Shown: positions 1 through 9,713 of the stretch, piece by piece
Position numbering within the stretch: the first letter of the stretch is position 1
Layout: each line of letters opens with the position of its first letter
Assembly (NCBI RefSeq): GCF_014652555.1
Contig: NZ_BMZA01000004.1
Location: 1 to 64,000 of the forward strand
DNA length: 64,000 bases
Direction of reading: 5' to 3'
DNA from: Novosphingobium colocasiae
GTDB lineage: Bacteria; Pseudomonadota; Alphaproteobacteria; Sphingomonadales; Sphingomonadaceae
The notes under the pieces: model-generated
The model's input: only the letters and a program-made list of their open reading frames with translations
Told to the model about the DNA's origin: nothing
Databases searched by the model: none
Made by a program: the position numbers and the translations under genes

Positions 1-392
1 CCAAGGGGGTGGCATCGGACAACCAGATCTGGTGCAACGACGGCGAACCGCTGCTGTTCGCCAAGGGCACCAAGGGCCTGTCGCTCGATCATGACACGCT
101 GACGCTCAAGGTAGTCGACGTGACCGGGGGGGACTGGAAGGCGGCCGGCGTCGCGGTGCACAACGTGCGCAACCGGGGTCTCGCCCACATGCTGGTGGAA
201 ATGCCGTTTGGCCCGTTCCCGATGGCGCTCGGCGTGATCTACGACGATCCGCGCCCCACCTTCGAAAGCCAGGTTGTCGAGGAACGCGCCAAGCTGATCG
301 CCGGCAAGGAGCCGAACCTCACCAAGCTGCTCGCCAAGGGCCAGACCTGGACGGTCACCGAAGCCGAGGCCGCGCACGGCCTGATGGACTGA
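1..392 (+). CDS. 2-oxoacid:ferredoxin oxidoreductase, beta subunit (C-terminal part, cut by window edge)
   Basis: The reading frame is open from the left edge of the window, so only the last ~130 residues are present. The stretch DGEPLLFAKGTKGL and the later FGPFPMALGVIYDDPRPTFE are typical of the C-terminal region of the thiamine-diphosphate-binding beta subunit of 2-oxoglutarate (or related 2-oxoacid):ferredoxin oxidoreductase, which oxidatively decarboxylates a 2-oxoacid to an acyl-CoA. The GTG at 9 is internal to the gene, not a true start. The alpha subunit would be expected just upstream. The family is recognised from memory; whether the substrate is 2-oxoglutarate cannot be decided from this piece. 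Confidence 0.85.
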   Translation, partial: KGVASDNQIWCNDGEPLLFAKGTKGLSLDHDTLTLKVVDVTGGDWKAAGVAVHNVRNRGLAHMLVEMPFGPFPMALGVIYDDPRPTFESQVVEERAKLIAGKEPNLTKLLAKGQTWTVTEAEAAHGLMD

Positions 393-410
393 GAGAGTCG
401 GGTCAGGCTT

Positions 411-1379
411 TTGGATAACCTGACCCACAGCCTCGTCGGCTGGGCGCTGGCCGAGACTGGCCTAAAACGGCTCACGCGCAAAGGTACGGCTGCCTGTATC
501 CTGGCCGCCAACATGCCGGATATCGATGTTTTGTTCGGTGGGGCACCATGGCCGCCGCTGGCGATGCACCGCGGGTTCACCCACGGGCTGGTCGGCGGGG
601 TTCTGTTGATGCCGCCGGTGCTGGCCGGGCTGCTTTGGCTGCTTGATCGCTGGCAGCAGTGGCGTGTCGGTTCATCGTTGCCGCATTGGCCGATGCGGTT
701 CGGATGGCTGATCGCGCTGTGCTATCTGGGTGCCTTGACGCATTCGTTGCTTGATCTCCAGAACGTCTATGCGGTCGAACTGTTCTCTCCGTTAAGCGAC
801 CGCTGGTTCCACACCGATGGATTGTTTATCATTTCGCCGTGGCTGTTGGTGATATGTGGCCTTGGCGTTGCCATTGCCCGGCGAAGGTGGAACACAGGCG
901 CGCATTGCGCTGGTCGCCCGGCTCTCGCCGCAATTGCGGCCACCATCGTATTCGTCCTGATAAATATAGGCATCTCCCGACAAGCCTATGCCGCCGTCGA
1001 AGCAGATGCCCCGTATGCCAGGCCGGACAGGATTTTCGCATCGCCTGAGCCCATCGCCTTCTGGCGGCGGGATATCGTCTGGCGGCAGCAAGGTGCGATC
1101 ACGCATGGACGCTATGATCCTTTGCGCCACCCGACGGGGCTTGTGGAATTCTCGGCTGCGCAGCCGGACTACATGAATGATCCACGCGTTCGCCGGGCTG
1201 CACAAAGCCTAGACCGCCGATTGCAGTCGTTTCTCGCGTGGTCGCAAATGCCAATGGCGCAAGTCGTGCAGAACGGCGGGGTGGTAAAGGTGACCTTTCG
1301 TGACGCACGGTTCGATGCGCCTTCCTTGCGCGATCGGTTCACGGTATCCGTCAGTTATCCGGTGAAAATTCGGCAATAG
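411..1379 (+). CDS. Membrane-bound metal-dependent hydrolase (YdjM/DUF457 family)
   Basis: A 322-residue protein starting at TTG, 18 bases after the preceding gene. The N-terminus MDNLTHSLVGWALAE and the following NMPDIDV and MHRGFTHG carry the spaced His/Asp residues (H6, D37, D39, H53, H58) that define the YdjM/DUF457 family of putative inner-membrane metal hydrolases. Hydrophobic segments near residues 60-80, 105-120, 140-158 and 168-190 suggest a polytopic inner-membrane protein with a soluble C-terminal third. The biological substrate of the family is unknown. The 3' end overlaps the convergent PAP2 gene by 29 bases. Confidence 0.8.
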   Translation: MDNLTHSLVGWALAETGLKRLTRKGTAACILAANMPDIDVLFGGAPWPPLAMHRGFTHGLVGGVLLMPPVLAGLLWLLDRWQQWRVGSSLPHWPMRFGWLIALCYLGALTHSLLDLQNVYAVELFSPLSDRWFHTDGLFIISPWLLVICGLGVAIARRRWNTGAHCAGRPALAAIAATIVFVLINIGISRQAYAAVEADAPYARPDRIFASPEPIAFWRRDIVWRQQGAITHGRYDPLRHPTGLVEFSAAQPDYMNDPRVRRAAQSLDRRLQSFLAWSQMPMAQVVQNGGVVKVTFRDARFDAPSLRDRFTVSVSYPVKIRQ

Positions 1380-2094
1380 GAATGTTTTCGGCCGCCGCCT
1401 TCGCCGGGCGATACAGCACCGCGCTGGCGAGGAATGCCCAGCCGGTACCGCCCAGCCAGCCGGCGATGACGTCGCTTGGCCAGTGAACGCCGAGCCAGAC
1501 CCGCGTCCAGGCGATGGCAAGGCTGACGACCAGCGCGGCGCAGATCACCGTGTGGCGCACGGCGGCGCGGCTGCTCAACGCGGCGAAGGCCAGGGCCATG
1601 GCGATATAGACCACCGCCGAATTAAAGCTGTGCCCGCTCGGGAAGCTGTTGCCGCCGGCCTCGGTGAGGTGGGGCACGATCTCCGGCCGGGCGCGGCCGA
1701 CGAGGTGTTTGACGAGCGAGTTGACCAGCCACCCGCTCGCCACCGTCAATGCGAACAGCACCGCCTCGCGCCGCAGCCGCAGGAACAGCAGTGCGGAGAT
1801 CGCGGCGAGGCCGAACAGGTTGCGCAGCAGCACGCCGCCGAGGCCCGTGACGTCGCGCACGGCCTCGAGCAGCCATTTCGGGCCCGAGGGGGCAAGCGTG
1901 GCATCGCGCCAGAACAGCAGTCCAAGCTGATCGATGGTCTCGGCGTGGCCGGTCCGCACTGCCCAGGCAACCAGCGCGAAGCCGGCCCAGCAGGCGAGGC
2001 CCAGCGGCAGGGCCTTGCCCGGATCGATGCGAAAGCCGCGGCGCGGCAGGATGACGGTTTCGGAGGCGACGACCATTGCGCTAGGGAACGCCAT
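1351..2094 (-). CDS. PAP2-family phosphatase
   Basis: A 247-residue integral membrane phosphatase. All three parts of the PAP2 signature are visible: K129-(x6)-R136-P137, FPSGHS at 151-156, and R198-(x5)-H204-(x3)-D208. Family members dephosphorylate lipid phosphates such as phosphatidate, undecaprenyl pyrophosphate or phosphatidylglycerol phosphate at the outer face of the inner membrane. About five to six hydrophobic segments are present. It is convergent with the DUF457 gene (29-base overlap) and divergent from photolyase. Which lipid it uses cannot be told from sequence. Confidence 0.88.
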   Translation of the reverse strand: MAFPSAMVVASETVILPRRGFRIDPGKALPLGLACWAGFALVAWAVRTGHAETIDQLGLLFWRDATLAPSGPKWLLEAVRDVTGLGGVLLRNLFGLAAISALLFLRLRREAVLFALTVASGWLVNSLVKHLVGRARPEIVPHLTEAGGNSFPSGHSFNSAVVYIAMALAFAALSSRAAVRHTVICAALVVSLAIAWTRVWLGVHWPSDVIAGWLGGTGWAFLASAVLYRPAKAAAENIPIAEFSPDN

Positions 2095-2117
2095 TCTCGT
2101 GGAGTCGTTGCACGCTC

Positions 2118-3491
2118 ATGCCTTCCCCCGTCATCGTCTGGTTTCGCCGCGATCTGCGCCTGTCCGATCAGGCTGCGCTTGCCGAAGCGTCAGCACAAGG
2201 CCCGGTGATCCCTGTCTACGTAATGGATGACGAGACGCCAAGGCACCGCAGGATGGGCGGCGCTTCGCGGTGGTGGCTGCACCGTTCGCTGGAAAGCCTT
2301 GATGCCGCGCTGCGCGAAAAGGGGTCGCGGCTGATCCTGCGCCGGGGTGTCAGCGCTCAGGTGCTGGCGGAACTGGCCGAAGAAACCGGGGCGCAGGAGG
2401 TCCACGCGCTGCACCACTACGAACCCTGGTGGCGCAATGCCGAGAAGGCGCTGGCGGCAAAGCTGACGCTGTGCCTGCACCATGGCAATTACCTGGCCCC
2501 GCCCGGATCGGTGACGACGGGTGCCGGCAATCCCTACAAGATCTACACCCCGTTCTGGCGCGCGCTCAACGAACGTATGCCCCCGCCCGAGCCCACGCCG
2601 CGCCCGCACACCATCACAGCGCCGGCCCAGTGGCCGCGATCTGATGCGCTGGCGGACTGGAAGCTGCTGCCAAGCCGGCCCGACTGGGCGGGGGGCATGC
2701 GCGCGATGTGGCAGCCGGGCGAGGCGGGCGCGGCGAAGTGCTTGCGGGCCTTTGCCGATGCGGCGTCGCGCTATGAAGCGCGCCGCAACCTGCCGTCGGA
2801 CGATGGGACTTCGTTCCTGTCACCCCATCTCCATTTCGGCGAGATTTCGCCTGCCAGGGTATGGCACGCCGTGGCCGATGCCGGCGGGTCGGTCGGCACA
2901 TTCCTGGGTGAACTAGGCTGGCGCGACTATGCGCAGAACGTGATCCTCCAGTTTCCCGATTACGGCGGAAAATCGGCCAAGGAGGGGTTTGATGCGTTCG
3001 CGTGGCGATCGGGCAAGGCGGCCGCCGCAGACATGGCGGCATGGCAGCAGGGGCGCACCGGCTATCCCATCGTCGATGCCGGGATGCGCCAGCTCTGGCA
3101 CACCGGGTGGATGCACAACCGGGTGCGGATGATTGCCGCCAGTTTCCTCATCAAGCATCTGCTGATCGACTGGCGCGAGGGCGAGCGGTGGTTCTGGGAT
3201 ACGCTGGTCGATGCCGATTACGCCAGCAACGCGGTGAACTGGCAATGGTCGGCGGGGTCGGGTGTCGATGCGCAGATGTTCGTGCGGATCATGGCTCCGC
3301 TGTCGCAATCGGAAAAATTCGATGCGGCCGACTATATCCGCCAGTGGGTCCCCGAACTGGCAGGCCTGTCTGACGCAGATATCCACGATCCGTCGCCGGG
3401 TCGCCGGCCCAAGGACTATCCGGTGCCGCTGATCGATCACAAGGCGGCGCGCGAGCGGGCGTTGGCCGCGTGGAGCGATCATCGCGGCTGA
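2118..3491 (+). CDS. phrB: Deoxyribodipyrimidine photolyase (class I CPD type)
   Basis: A 457-residue DNA photolyase that would repair cyclobutane pyrimidine dimers using light and FAD. The N-terminal alpha/beta antenna domain begins VIVWFRRDLRLSD. The C-terminal FAD domain contains TGYPIVDAGMRQL, TGWMHNRVRM, DWREGERWFW and NWQWSAGSG, all hallmarks of class I photolyases and including Trp residues of the electron-transfer chain. The length is normal for the family. It starts 23 bases from the divergent PAP2 gene. Cryptochrome-like function is possible but less likely, because the catalytic region is close to the E. coli enzyme. Confidence 0.93.
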   Translation: MPSPVIVWFRRDLRLSDQAALAEASAQGPVIPVYVMDDETPRHRRMGGASRWWLHRSLESLDAALREKGSRLILRRGVSAQVLAELAEETGAQEVHALHHYEPWWRNAEKALAAKLTLCLHHGNYLAPPGSVTTGAGNPYKIYTPFWRALNERMPPPEPTPRPHTITAPAQWPRSDALADWKLLPSRPDWAGGMRAMWQPGEAGAAKCLRAFADAASRYEARRNLPSDDGTSFLSPHLHFGEISPARVWHAVADAGGSVGTFLGELGWRDYAQNVILQFPDYGGKSAKEGFDAFAWRSGKAAAADMAAWQQGRTGYPIVDAGMRQLWHTGWMHNRVRMIAASFLIKHLLIDWREGERWFWDTLVDADYASNAVNWQWSAGSGVDAQMFVRIMAPLSQSEKFDAADYIRQWVPELAGLSDADIHDPSPGRRPKDYPVPLIDHKAARERALAAWSDHRG

Positions 3492-3540
3492 GCCGACCGG
3501 ACGGATTGTCCTGACCCGATTGCCGGACCATATTGGCACG

Positions 3541-4830
3541 ATGACCGCGCAAACTGCCAGGGGCGAGGAATTGACCACAGCGGGCCGAGCCATCGGCATC
3601 GGTCCGCAATGGCTGGCGCGCCTGTGGTCGGGCGGAATCGCACGGATACTCGACCGGATCGACGCCGGTCTGGAACGCGGCACCATCGCCGCGACGTTTC
3701 CGGACGGAACATCGCGCATTCTGGGTGGGCGGCTGGCGGGCATGTCCTGCGAGGTTCACGTCCGGAACTGGCGTGCGCTGCTTCGTCTGGCGACCGGTGG
3801 CTCGGTCGGCTGGTATCAGGCCTGGGCTAACGGCGAATGGGACAGTCCGGACATGGTGCCGCTGTTCGCGCTGTTCATGGACAATGCGCAAGCGCTGGGC
3901 GGCACGGCGCGGGCGCACGGGCCGTGGCGGCTGCTGGCGCGGATGCTCCACCGCCTGCACCGCAACACCCGCGAAGGCGCACTGACCAACATTCACGCCC
4001 ACTACGATCTCGGCAACGATTTCTACGCCGCCTGGCTGGGCGAGACGATGCTCTATTCCAGCGCGCTGTACGAGCGGCTGCCGGAGGGGCCGGATGCGAT
4101 GGGGCAGTTCTTCTCTCCGCTCGACCGGGCGCAGGCGGCCAAGATCGATGCCATTGTCGAGCGGCTGGACCTTGATGAAGGCGCGCGGGTGCTGGAGATC
4201 GGCTGCGGCTGGGGCACGACGGCGGCGTTCCTCGCCAGCAACCGCAATGTTCACGTCGATGCGATCAGCCTTTCGGACGAGCAACTGGCGTTTGCGCGCG
4301 ATCACTGGAACCTGGAGCAGGGATCGGTAGACTTTCGCAAGCAGGATTACCGCGATGTCGACGGGGCCTATGACGCCATCGTCTCGATCGAGATGGTGGA
4401 GGCGGTAGGGCGTGAGTTCTGGCCCGATTACATGGACTGCATCGCCCGCAACCTGAAGCCGGGTGGCCGGGCGGCGATCCAGTATATCGCCCTGCGCGAT
4501 GATCTGTTCGAAGCCTATGCCCGCAGTGCCGACTTCATCCAGGCATATGTGTTCCCGGGCGGGCTGCTCATCAAGGAAAGCGAGTTCCGCGCGCTGGCCG
4601 AGGAGCGGGGTCTGCAGTGGCAGGATCGGCAGGGCTTCGGCCTCGATTACGCCCGGACCTTGCGCGAATGGCGCGAAGCGTTCGACGCGGCGGTGCGGGA
4701 CGGGCGGCTACCCGCCGGTTTCGATCAGCGCTTCGTGCGCTTCTGGCGCTATTACCTCAGCTATTGCGAGGGTGGGTTCCTGGGGCGCGGCATCGATGTC
4801 GCGCAAGTGACGCTGGTGCGGCCCGGATAA
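3541..4830 (+). CDS. cfa: Cyclopropane-fatty-acyl-phospholipid synthase
   Basis: A 429-residue protein from the ATG at 3541; an in-frame TTG at 3520 would add seven residues. It transfers a methylene group from S-adenosylmethionine to double bonds of membrane phospholipid acyl chains. The methyltransferase motif VLEIGCGWG lies near residue 217, and the upstream HYDLGNDFYAAWLG and the later YIFPGG-like VFPGGLL are typical of CFA synthases. It lies 49 bases downstream of photolyase on the same strand, so both could be part of a stress-related transcript, but this is only inferred. A relative in the mycolic acid/CFA-like family is the main alternative. Confidence 0.9.
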   Translation: MTAQTARGEELTTAGRAIGIGPQWLARLWSGGIARILDRIDAGLERGTIAATFPDGTSRILGGRLAGMSCEVHVRNWRALLRLATGGSVGWYQAWANGEWDSPDMVPLFALFMDNAQALGGTARAHGPWRLLARMLHRLHRNTREGALTNIHAHYDLGNDFYAAWLGETMLYSSALYERLPEGPDAMGQFFSPLDRAQAAKIDAIVERLDLDEGARVLEIGCGWGTTAAFLASNRNVHVDAISLSDEQLAFARDHWNLEQGSVDFRKQDYRDVDGAYDAIVSIEMVEAVGREFWPDYMDCIARNLKPGGRAAIQYIALRDDLFEAYARSADFIQAYVFPGGLLIKESEFRALAEERGLQWQDRQGFGLDYARTLREWREAFDAAVRDGRLPAGFDQRFVRFWRYYLSYCEGGFLGRGIDVAQVTLVRPG

Positions 4831-4836
4831 AGCGGT

Positions 4837-5196
4837 TCACCGGCCTGCGGGCATGCCGCCGCGATTCTGCCAGCGTTCCAGCACGCCTTCGAACAGGTCC
4901 GGGTCCAGCAGGTCTTCGAACGCGCAACCGACCACGCCGGATTCCCACCACACCACCCGCGCCGCCTGGCTGTCGAGGCCGGGCATGGTGAGCCAGCAAC
5001 GGGTGCCGGGATGGACGAAGCTGATCGCGGTTGCCGAAAAGCCCGACACCGAAAGGTCGCGCACCACGGTCTGGAATGCGCGGCCGCCCGATGCCCGCAG
5101 TGATGCCGGGACCGAAGTGCGGTTGCGATAGCCGCTGCGATCTTCCTGCGCAGCGATCTGGTATCGATCCTGATCCAGCCCGGGCATCGGCGGCAT
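4837..5196 (-). CDS. PilZ-domain protein (possible c-di-GMP receptor)
   Basis: A 119-residue single-domain protein. It shows the two PilZ ligand motifs: RSGYR (RxxxR) at residues 20-24 and DLSVSG (DxSxxG) at 47-52, so cyclic-di-GMP binding is plausible. There is no signal peptide or membrane segment; it should be cytosolic. It is convergent with the CFA synthase gene (6-base gap) and does not form an obvious operon with the SDR gene upstream on the same strand. Its output target cannot be predicted. Confidence 0.85.
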   Translation of the reverse strand: MPPMPGLDQDRYQIAAQEDRSGYRNRTSVPASLRASGGRAFQTVVRDLSVSGFSATAISFVHPGTRCWLTMPGLDSQAARVVWWESGVVGCAFEDLLDPDLFEGVLERWQNRGGMPAGR

Positions 5197-5267
5197 CCTT
5201 GGAAGCGACGCGGCCCGAGATGCGGGCCCGCGATTGCCGAAGATGTCACCGGGCGGTTACCCGCGAC

Positions 5268-5987
5268 TTACGCAGGTTGGTTAAAGGAAAGCCGGGTGGG
5301 AGAGGGGAATTGTTTACCAAGCAGCGCGATCAGCGCTTCGGCCACGGCCTCGGGCGGCTTCACCGATGCCGGATCTTCGCCGGGATAGGCGCGGGCGCGC
5401 ATGGCGGTGCGGGTGGCACCGGGATTGTAAAGCGCAACGCGGATTTTGGAGATGTTCGCCACTTCCTGCGCGTAGCAATCGAGCAGCACCTCGAACGCGG
5501 CCTTGGTGGCACCATAAGCACCCCAGTAAGCGCGCGGCTTTTCCGCCACCGTCGTCGTCAGCCCGATCACCCGCGCGTCTGCGCTCTTGCGCAGCAGCGG
5601 ATCGAAGTTGGCGATGAGCGCCTGGGTGGCCAGCAGATTGACCGTCAGCGCCTTGTTGAAGGCCTTCTGGTCGATCTGGGCCACGGCCGTCAGTTCGGGC
5701 AGCAGCGCGGCGGCGATGACGAGGATATCGAGCTTGCCCCAGCGTTCCAGCACGGCCGTTGCCAGGCGTGCGATGCCGTCCGGCTCGACCAGATCGACCG
5801 GCGCGATCGTGGCGCTGCCGCCGGCCTGGAAGATGTGGTCCTCGACCGCTTCCAGCGCCTTGGTGTCACGCCCGGTCAGGAGAACGTGCGCGCCCTCGGC
5901 TGCCACCGCGATCGCGGTGGCCGCGCCGATGCCCTTGCTCGCCCCCGTGACGAGGGCGATCTGGCCTGCAAACTGACCGTCGCTCAC
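5268..5987 (-). CDS. Short-chain dehydrogenase/reductase
   Basis: A 239-residue classical SDR. The Rossmann nucleotide-binding motif TGASKGIG is at residues 14-21, and the catalytic YxxxK is YGATK at 158-162. The usual catalytic serine of the third motif appears to be replaced by threonine (IGLTTTV at 141-147), which is a tolerated but less common substitution. Its start overlaps the end of purF by 4 bases (5984-5987), so it is probably translated from the purF transcript. The purF-SDR arrangement is, I believe, common in sphingomonads. The substrate is unknown. Confidence 0.88.
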   Translation of the reverse strand: MSDGQFAGQIALVTGASKGIGAATAIAVAAEGAHVLLTGRDTKALEAVEDHIFQAGGSATIAPVDLVEPDGIARLATAVLERWGKLDILVIAAALLPELTAVAQIDQKAFNKALTVNLLATQALIANFDPLLRKSADARVIGLTTTVAEKPRAYWGAYGATKAAFEVLLDCYAQEVANISKIRVALYNPGATRTAMRARAYPGEDPASVKPPEAVAEALIALLGKQFPSPTRLSFNQPA

Positions 5988-7432
5988 GCCGCGTCACGCT
6001 CGGCGTTGGCGCGGCCGGAAAAGTCGGTCAGGCGGGTGGGGTATTCGCCGGAGAAGCAGGCGTCGCAGAACTGCGGGCACTTGGCGTTGCGCTTGGGTTC
6101 GCCCACGGCGCGGTAAAGCCCGTCGATCGAGACGAAGGCCAGGCTGTCGGCCTTGATGAACCGGGCCATCGCCTCGGTGTCCATGTTGGCGGCCAGCAGT
6201 TTGGAGCGTTCGGGGGTATCGACGCCGTAGAAGCAGGAATGCTCGGTCGGCGGGCTGGCGATGCGCATGTGGACTTCGGCCGCCCCGGCATCGCGCATCA
6301 TCTCGACGATCTTGAGCGAAGTGGTGCCGCGCACGATCGAATCGTCGATCAGGATGATCCGCTTGCCTTCGACGATGGCACGGTTGGCGTTGTGCTTGCG
6401 CTTGACGTCGGTGTTGCGGGCCTGTTCGCCGGGCTGGATGAAGGTGCGGCCGACATAGTGCGAGCGGATGATGCCCAGTTCGAACGGTATGCCCGATTCC
6501 TGCGCGAAGCCGATCGCGGCCGGCACGCCGCTGTCGGGAACCGGGATCACCAGATCGGCGCTGACGCTCGATTCCTTGGCCAGTTCCTTGCCGATCTGCT
6601 TGCGCACTTCATAGACCGAGCGGCCATCCATCACCGAATCGGGACGGCTGAAATAGACGTGCTCGAAGATGCAGGGGCGCGGCGAAGGGTCGCCGAACGG
6701 GCGGTGGCTGGAAATCGTGCCCTTGTGATCGACCTGGACCAGTTCGCCCGGTTCGATCGAGCGGATGAATTCGGCCCCGATGACGTCGAAAGCGACGGTT
6801 TCGGACGCGAACACCGTGGCATCGCCGATGCGGCCCATCACTAGCGGGCGGATGCCCAGCGGATCGCGGCAGGCGATGATGCCTTCGGCGGTCATGCAGA
6901 TCAGCGAATAGGCGCCTTCGACCATCCGCAGCGCATCGACGAAACGATCGAGCAGGGTGGGATAGCGGCTGGTCGCGACCAGATGGATGATGACTTCGGT
7001 GTCGGAAGTCGACTGGAAGATCGACCCCTTGGACACCAGATCGCGCTTCAGCGTCATCGCGTTCGAGATGTTGCCGTTGTGTGCGATCGAGAACCCGCCG
7101 GAAGCAAGGTCAGCGAACAGCGGCTGGACATTGCGCAGGCCCGAGCCACCGGTGGTGGAATACCGCACATGACCGGACGCCATGGAGCCGGGCAGGTTGG
7201 CCAGCTCGCGGCCCGAAAAGACCTGCGCGACATGGCCCAGGCCCCGGTGCGAATAGAATTCGCTGCCGTCGAAGCTGGTGATGCCCACCGCCTCCTGGCC
7301 GCGATGCTGAAGCGAATGCAGCCCCGCAGCCGCGATGCTCGCGGCGCCGGGAGCGCCGATGACGCCGAAAACGCCGCACTCTTCGTGCAGCTTGTCCCCG
7401 TCGGCATCACGGAAGGGGTGTGTCAGGTTCAT
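5984..7432 (-). CDS. purF: Amidophosphoribosyltransferase
   Basis: The first committed enzyme of purine synthesis: it converts PRPP and glutamine to phosphoribosylamine. The start is set at the ATG at 7432 (482 residues), because the 14 residues upstream look like noise. The N-terminal nucleophile is C19 in HEECGVFGVIG, so an 18-residue propeptide must be removed, as in Bacillus-type enzymes. The PRPP motif IILIDDSIVRGTTS is intact. The C-terminal CPQFCDACFSGEYPT contains clustered cysteines like those that ligate the 4Fe-4S cluster in the Bacillus-type family. The SDR gene follows with a 4-base overlap. Confidence 0.95.
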   Translation of the reverse strand: MNLTHPFRDADGDKLHEECGVFGVIGAPGAASIAAAGLHSLQHRGQEAVGITSFDGSEFYSHRGLGHVAQVFSGRELANLPGSMASGHVRYSTTGGSGLRNVQPLFADLASGGFSIAHNGNISNAMTLKRDLVSKGSIFQSTSDTEVIIHLVATSRYPTLLDRFVDALRMVEGAYSLICMTAEGIIACRDPLGIRPLVMGRIGDATVFASETVAFDVIGAEFIRSIEPGELVQVDHKGTISSHRPFGDPSPRPCIFEHVYFSRPDSVMDGRSVYEVRKQIGKELAKESSVSADLVIPVPDSGVPAAIGFAQESGIPFELGIIRSHYVGRTFIQPGEQARNTDVKRKHNANRAIVEGKRIILIDDSIVRGTTSLKIVEMMRDAGAAEVHMRIASPPTEHSCFYGVDTPERSKLLAANMDTEAMARFIKADSLAFVSIDGLYRAVGEPKRNAKCPQFCDACFSGEYPTRLTDFSGRANAERDAA

Positions 7433-7693
7433 GGGTGTGTCCGGCCGCCTTGGCGCTTCAAAACGTCCGCGCATTTGGCGTCAGTCGATCCCAAATGCAA
7501 GGGAAAGAACGGCCTGGCGGGAATCGGGACGCAGGCGTGCCGGATTTGCTGCAGCCTATATCGGAACCATGACCGCGCGATGACGTTTGTGCTGCGCCCG
7601 GACGCGGCTCACCCGCGCCGCTTGCCAGTCTCCCGCGTGCCGCCTAAGTGCGGGCCTTGTCATTCATCCCCTCGCATCGACGGACCACGCCGC

Positions 7694-8935
7694 TTGCTGC
7701 TCTCACCCTTCGAATGGACTATCGCCAAGCGCTACATGCTTCCCGGCAAGGGGGAGCGATTCATCGCTCTCGTTGCCGGTATCAGCCTGTTCGCGGTCAT
7801 GCTGGGGGTCGCCGCGCTGGTGATCGTGATGAGCGTGATGAACGGATTTCGCGCCGAACTGTTCGAGAAGATCGTCGGGCTTAACGGCCACGCGATCATC
7901 CAGGCCTACGGTGGCCGGCTCGACGATTGGCGCGAAGTGCTGAAAGAAGTGAAGGCGACGCCCGGCGTCACCCGCGCGTCGCCGCTGATCGAGCAGCCGC
8001 TGCTGGCAAGCTTCAACGGCCGTGTCGAAGCGATTCTGGTGCGCGGCAACACGCCCGAAGACCTCGGCCGGTTGCAGGACAAGGTCCAGGCGGGGAGCCT
8101 GGCCGACCTCAAACCCGGTGCCGATAGCGTGGCGATCGGATCGCAACTGGCGCAGAACCTCGGCGCGCAAGTGGGCGACATGATCACCGTCATCAATCCG
8201 CAAGGCCGCGCGACGCCGTTCGGGACCGTGCCCCGACAAGTTGCTTACCGGGTGGCCACCATCTTCGAGATCGGTGTCTACGATTACGATCAGGCCTTCG
8301 TGGTGATGCCGATGCAGGATGCCCAGACGCTGCTGCTGACCGGCGACACCATCGGCATGATCGAGGTGACGACGACCGATCCCGATCAGGTCGGGCCGAT
8401 CCTCGCCCCGCTGACCCGCAAGCTGGCCGGCCGCGCGGCAGTGTCCGACTGGAAGAAGATGAACGCATCGCTGTTCGAGGCGCTGGCCGTGGAACGGGTG
8501 GCGATGTTCGTCGTCCTTTCGATCATCGTGCTGGTGGCGGTGTTCAACATCCTCAGTTCCCTGATCATGCTGGTGCGCGCCAAGACCCGCGACATCGCGA
8601 TCCTGCGCACCATGGGCGCGACCCGCCGTTCACTGTTGAAGATATTCGTCACCACCGGTTTCTGCATCGGCATGCTGGGCACGCTGGCGGGGTTGGTGCT
8701 GGGCTTCGTGTTCCTCTATTTCCGCCAGCCGATCGTCCGGCTGGTAGAGATCGTCACCGGCCAGAACCTGTGGGACCCTTCAATCCGTTTCCTCACCGAA
8801 CTGCCGGCGCGGGCCGATCCGGTCGAAATCTCGGTCATCTGCGTCATGGCCTTGCTGTTCAGCTTCCTCGCCACGCTCTATCCCGCGTTGAAGGCGGCGA
8901 GTACCGATCCCGTACAGGTGCTGCGCTATGAATGA
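7694..8935 (+). CDS. lolC: Lipoprotein-releasing ABC transporter permease (LolC/LolE type)
   Basis: An inner-membrane permease that, with LolD, extracts outer-membrane lipoproteins for transfer to LolA. The start was put at the TTG at 7694 (413 residues, beginning [15 protein letters not shown]) because family members begin just before a FEW/IALRYL-like segment; an ATG at 7580 would add 38 unlikely residues. One membrane segment follows near residue 25 ([20 protein letters not shown]), then a large periplasmic domain, then three C-terminal segments of the FtsX domain. Its stop overlaps the lolD start by 8 bases. A single permease gene suggests a LolC/LolE hybrid (LolF-like) homodimer. Confidence 0.92.
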   Translation: MLLSPFEWTIAKRYMLPGKGERFIALVAGISLFAVMLGVAALVIVMSVMNGFRAELFEKIVGLNGHAIIQAYGGRLDDWREVLKEVKATPGVTRASPLIEQPLLASFNGRVEAILVRGNTPEDLGRLQDKVQAGSLADLKPGADSVAIGSQLAQNLGAQVGDMITVINPQGRATPFGTVPRQVAYRVATIFEIGVYDYDQAFVVMPMQDAQTLLLTGDTIGMIEVTTTDPDQVGPILAPLTRKLAGRAAVSDWKKMNASLFEALAVERVAMFVVLSIIVLVAVFNILSSLIMLVRAKTRDIAILRTMGATRRSLLKIFVTTGFCIGMLGTLAGLVLGFVFLYFRQPIVRLVEIVTGQNLWDPSIRFLTELPARADPVEISVICVMALLFSFLATLYPALKAASTDPVQVLRYE

Positions 8936-9626
8936 GGAAACGATGACAGCGGGCAGCCCCGTCGTCCGCCTTGCCGGCGTGACCCGCAGCTTCGCCCAAG
9001 GGGGGGTGACGATCGATGTGTTGCGCGGTGTCAACCTGTCGGTGCGGCCGGGCGAGATCGTTGCGCTGTTGGGGCCTTCGGGCTCGGGCAAATCGACGTT
9101 GCTGCAGGCGATCGGCCTGCTTGAAGGCGGGTTTGGCGGCAGGATCGAGATTGCCGGTATAGACGCCAGCAAGCTGGGCAAGGACATGCGCGCGGCGGTG
9201 CGGCGCGATCACATCGGCTTCGTCTATCAGTTCCACCACCTGCTGCCCGATTTCAACGCGATCGAGAACGTGGTGCTGCCCCAATTGGTCGCCGACACGC
9301 CGCGCGGCGATGCCGAGGTGCGGGCCACCGAACTGCTGACAGCGCTGGGTCTTGGCCAACGGCTCGATCACCGGCCCAGCCAGCTTTCCGGCGGCGAGCA
9401 GCAGCGCGTGGCGGTGGCGCGGGCGCTGGCCAACCGGCCCCGGCTGGTGCTGGCTGACGAGCCGACCGGCAACCTTGATGAAGCGACGGCGGACAAGGTG
9501 TTTCAGCAGTTCCTTGCGCTGGTGCGCGGAGAGGGCAGCGCCGCGCTGGTCGCCACGCACAATGAACGGCTGGCGGCCGCGATGGACCGCGTGGTCCGCC
9601 TGCACGACGGTATTCTGGAAGAGTGA
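8928..9626 (+). CDS. lolD: Lipoprotein-releasing ABC transporter ATPase
   Basis: A 232-residue ABC ATPase that powers lipoprotein release. Walker A is GPSGSGKST, the signature is [10 protein letters not shown], and Walker B is [13 protein letters not shown]. The [18 protein letters not shown] region around the Q-loop matches LolD proteins (YQFHHLLP). An alternative ATG at 8943 would remove five residues. It is translationally coupled to lolC by an 8-base overlap (ATG inside the lolC end), supporting a lolCD operon. Confidence 0.95.
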   Translation: MNEETMTAGSPVVRLAGVTRSFAQGGVTIDVLRGVNLSVRPGEIVALLGPSGSGKSTLLQAIGLLEGGFGGRIEIAGIDASKLGKDMRAAVRRDHIGFVYQFHHLLPDFNAIENVVLPQLVADTPRGDAEVRATELLTALGLGQRLDHRPSQLSGGEQQRVAVARALANRPRLVLADEPTGNLDEATADKVFQQFLALVRGEGSAALVATHNERLAAAMDRVVRLHDGILEE

Positions 9627-9713
9627 CTTTTTTGCTTTTGGTGCGTTGAACCAGGGCTTTCCCAGCGCCAGATTGTGGAAAGGCACGCAAGACCAGAAGA
9701 AAGGAAGGCCGCG

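Noticed and set aside
7580..7693. Longer N-terminus for lolC from ATG 7580
   Set aside because: The added residues are Arg/Pro-rich and not membrane-like; family members begin at the FEW-type segment following 7694.
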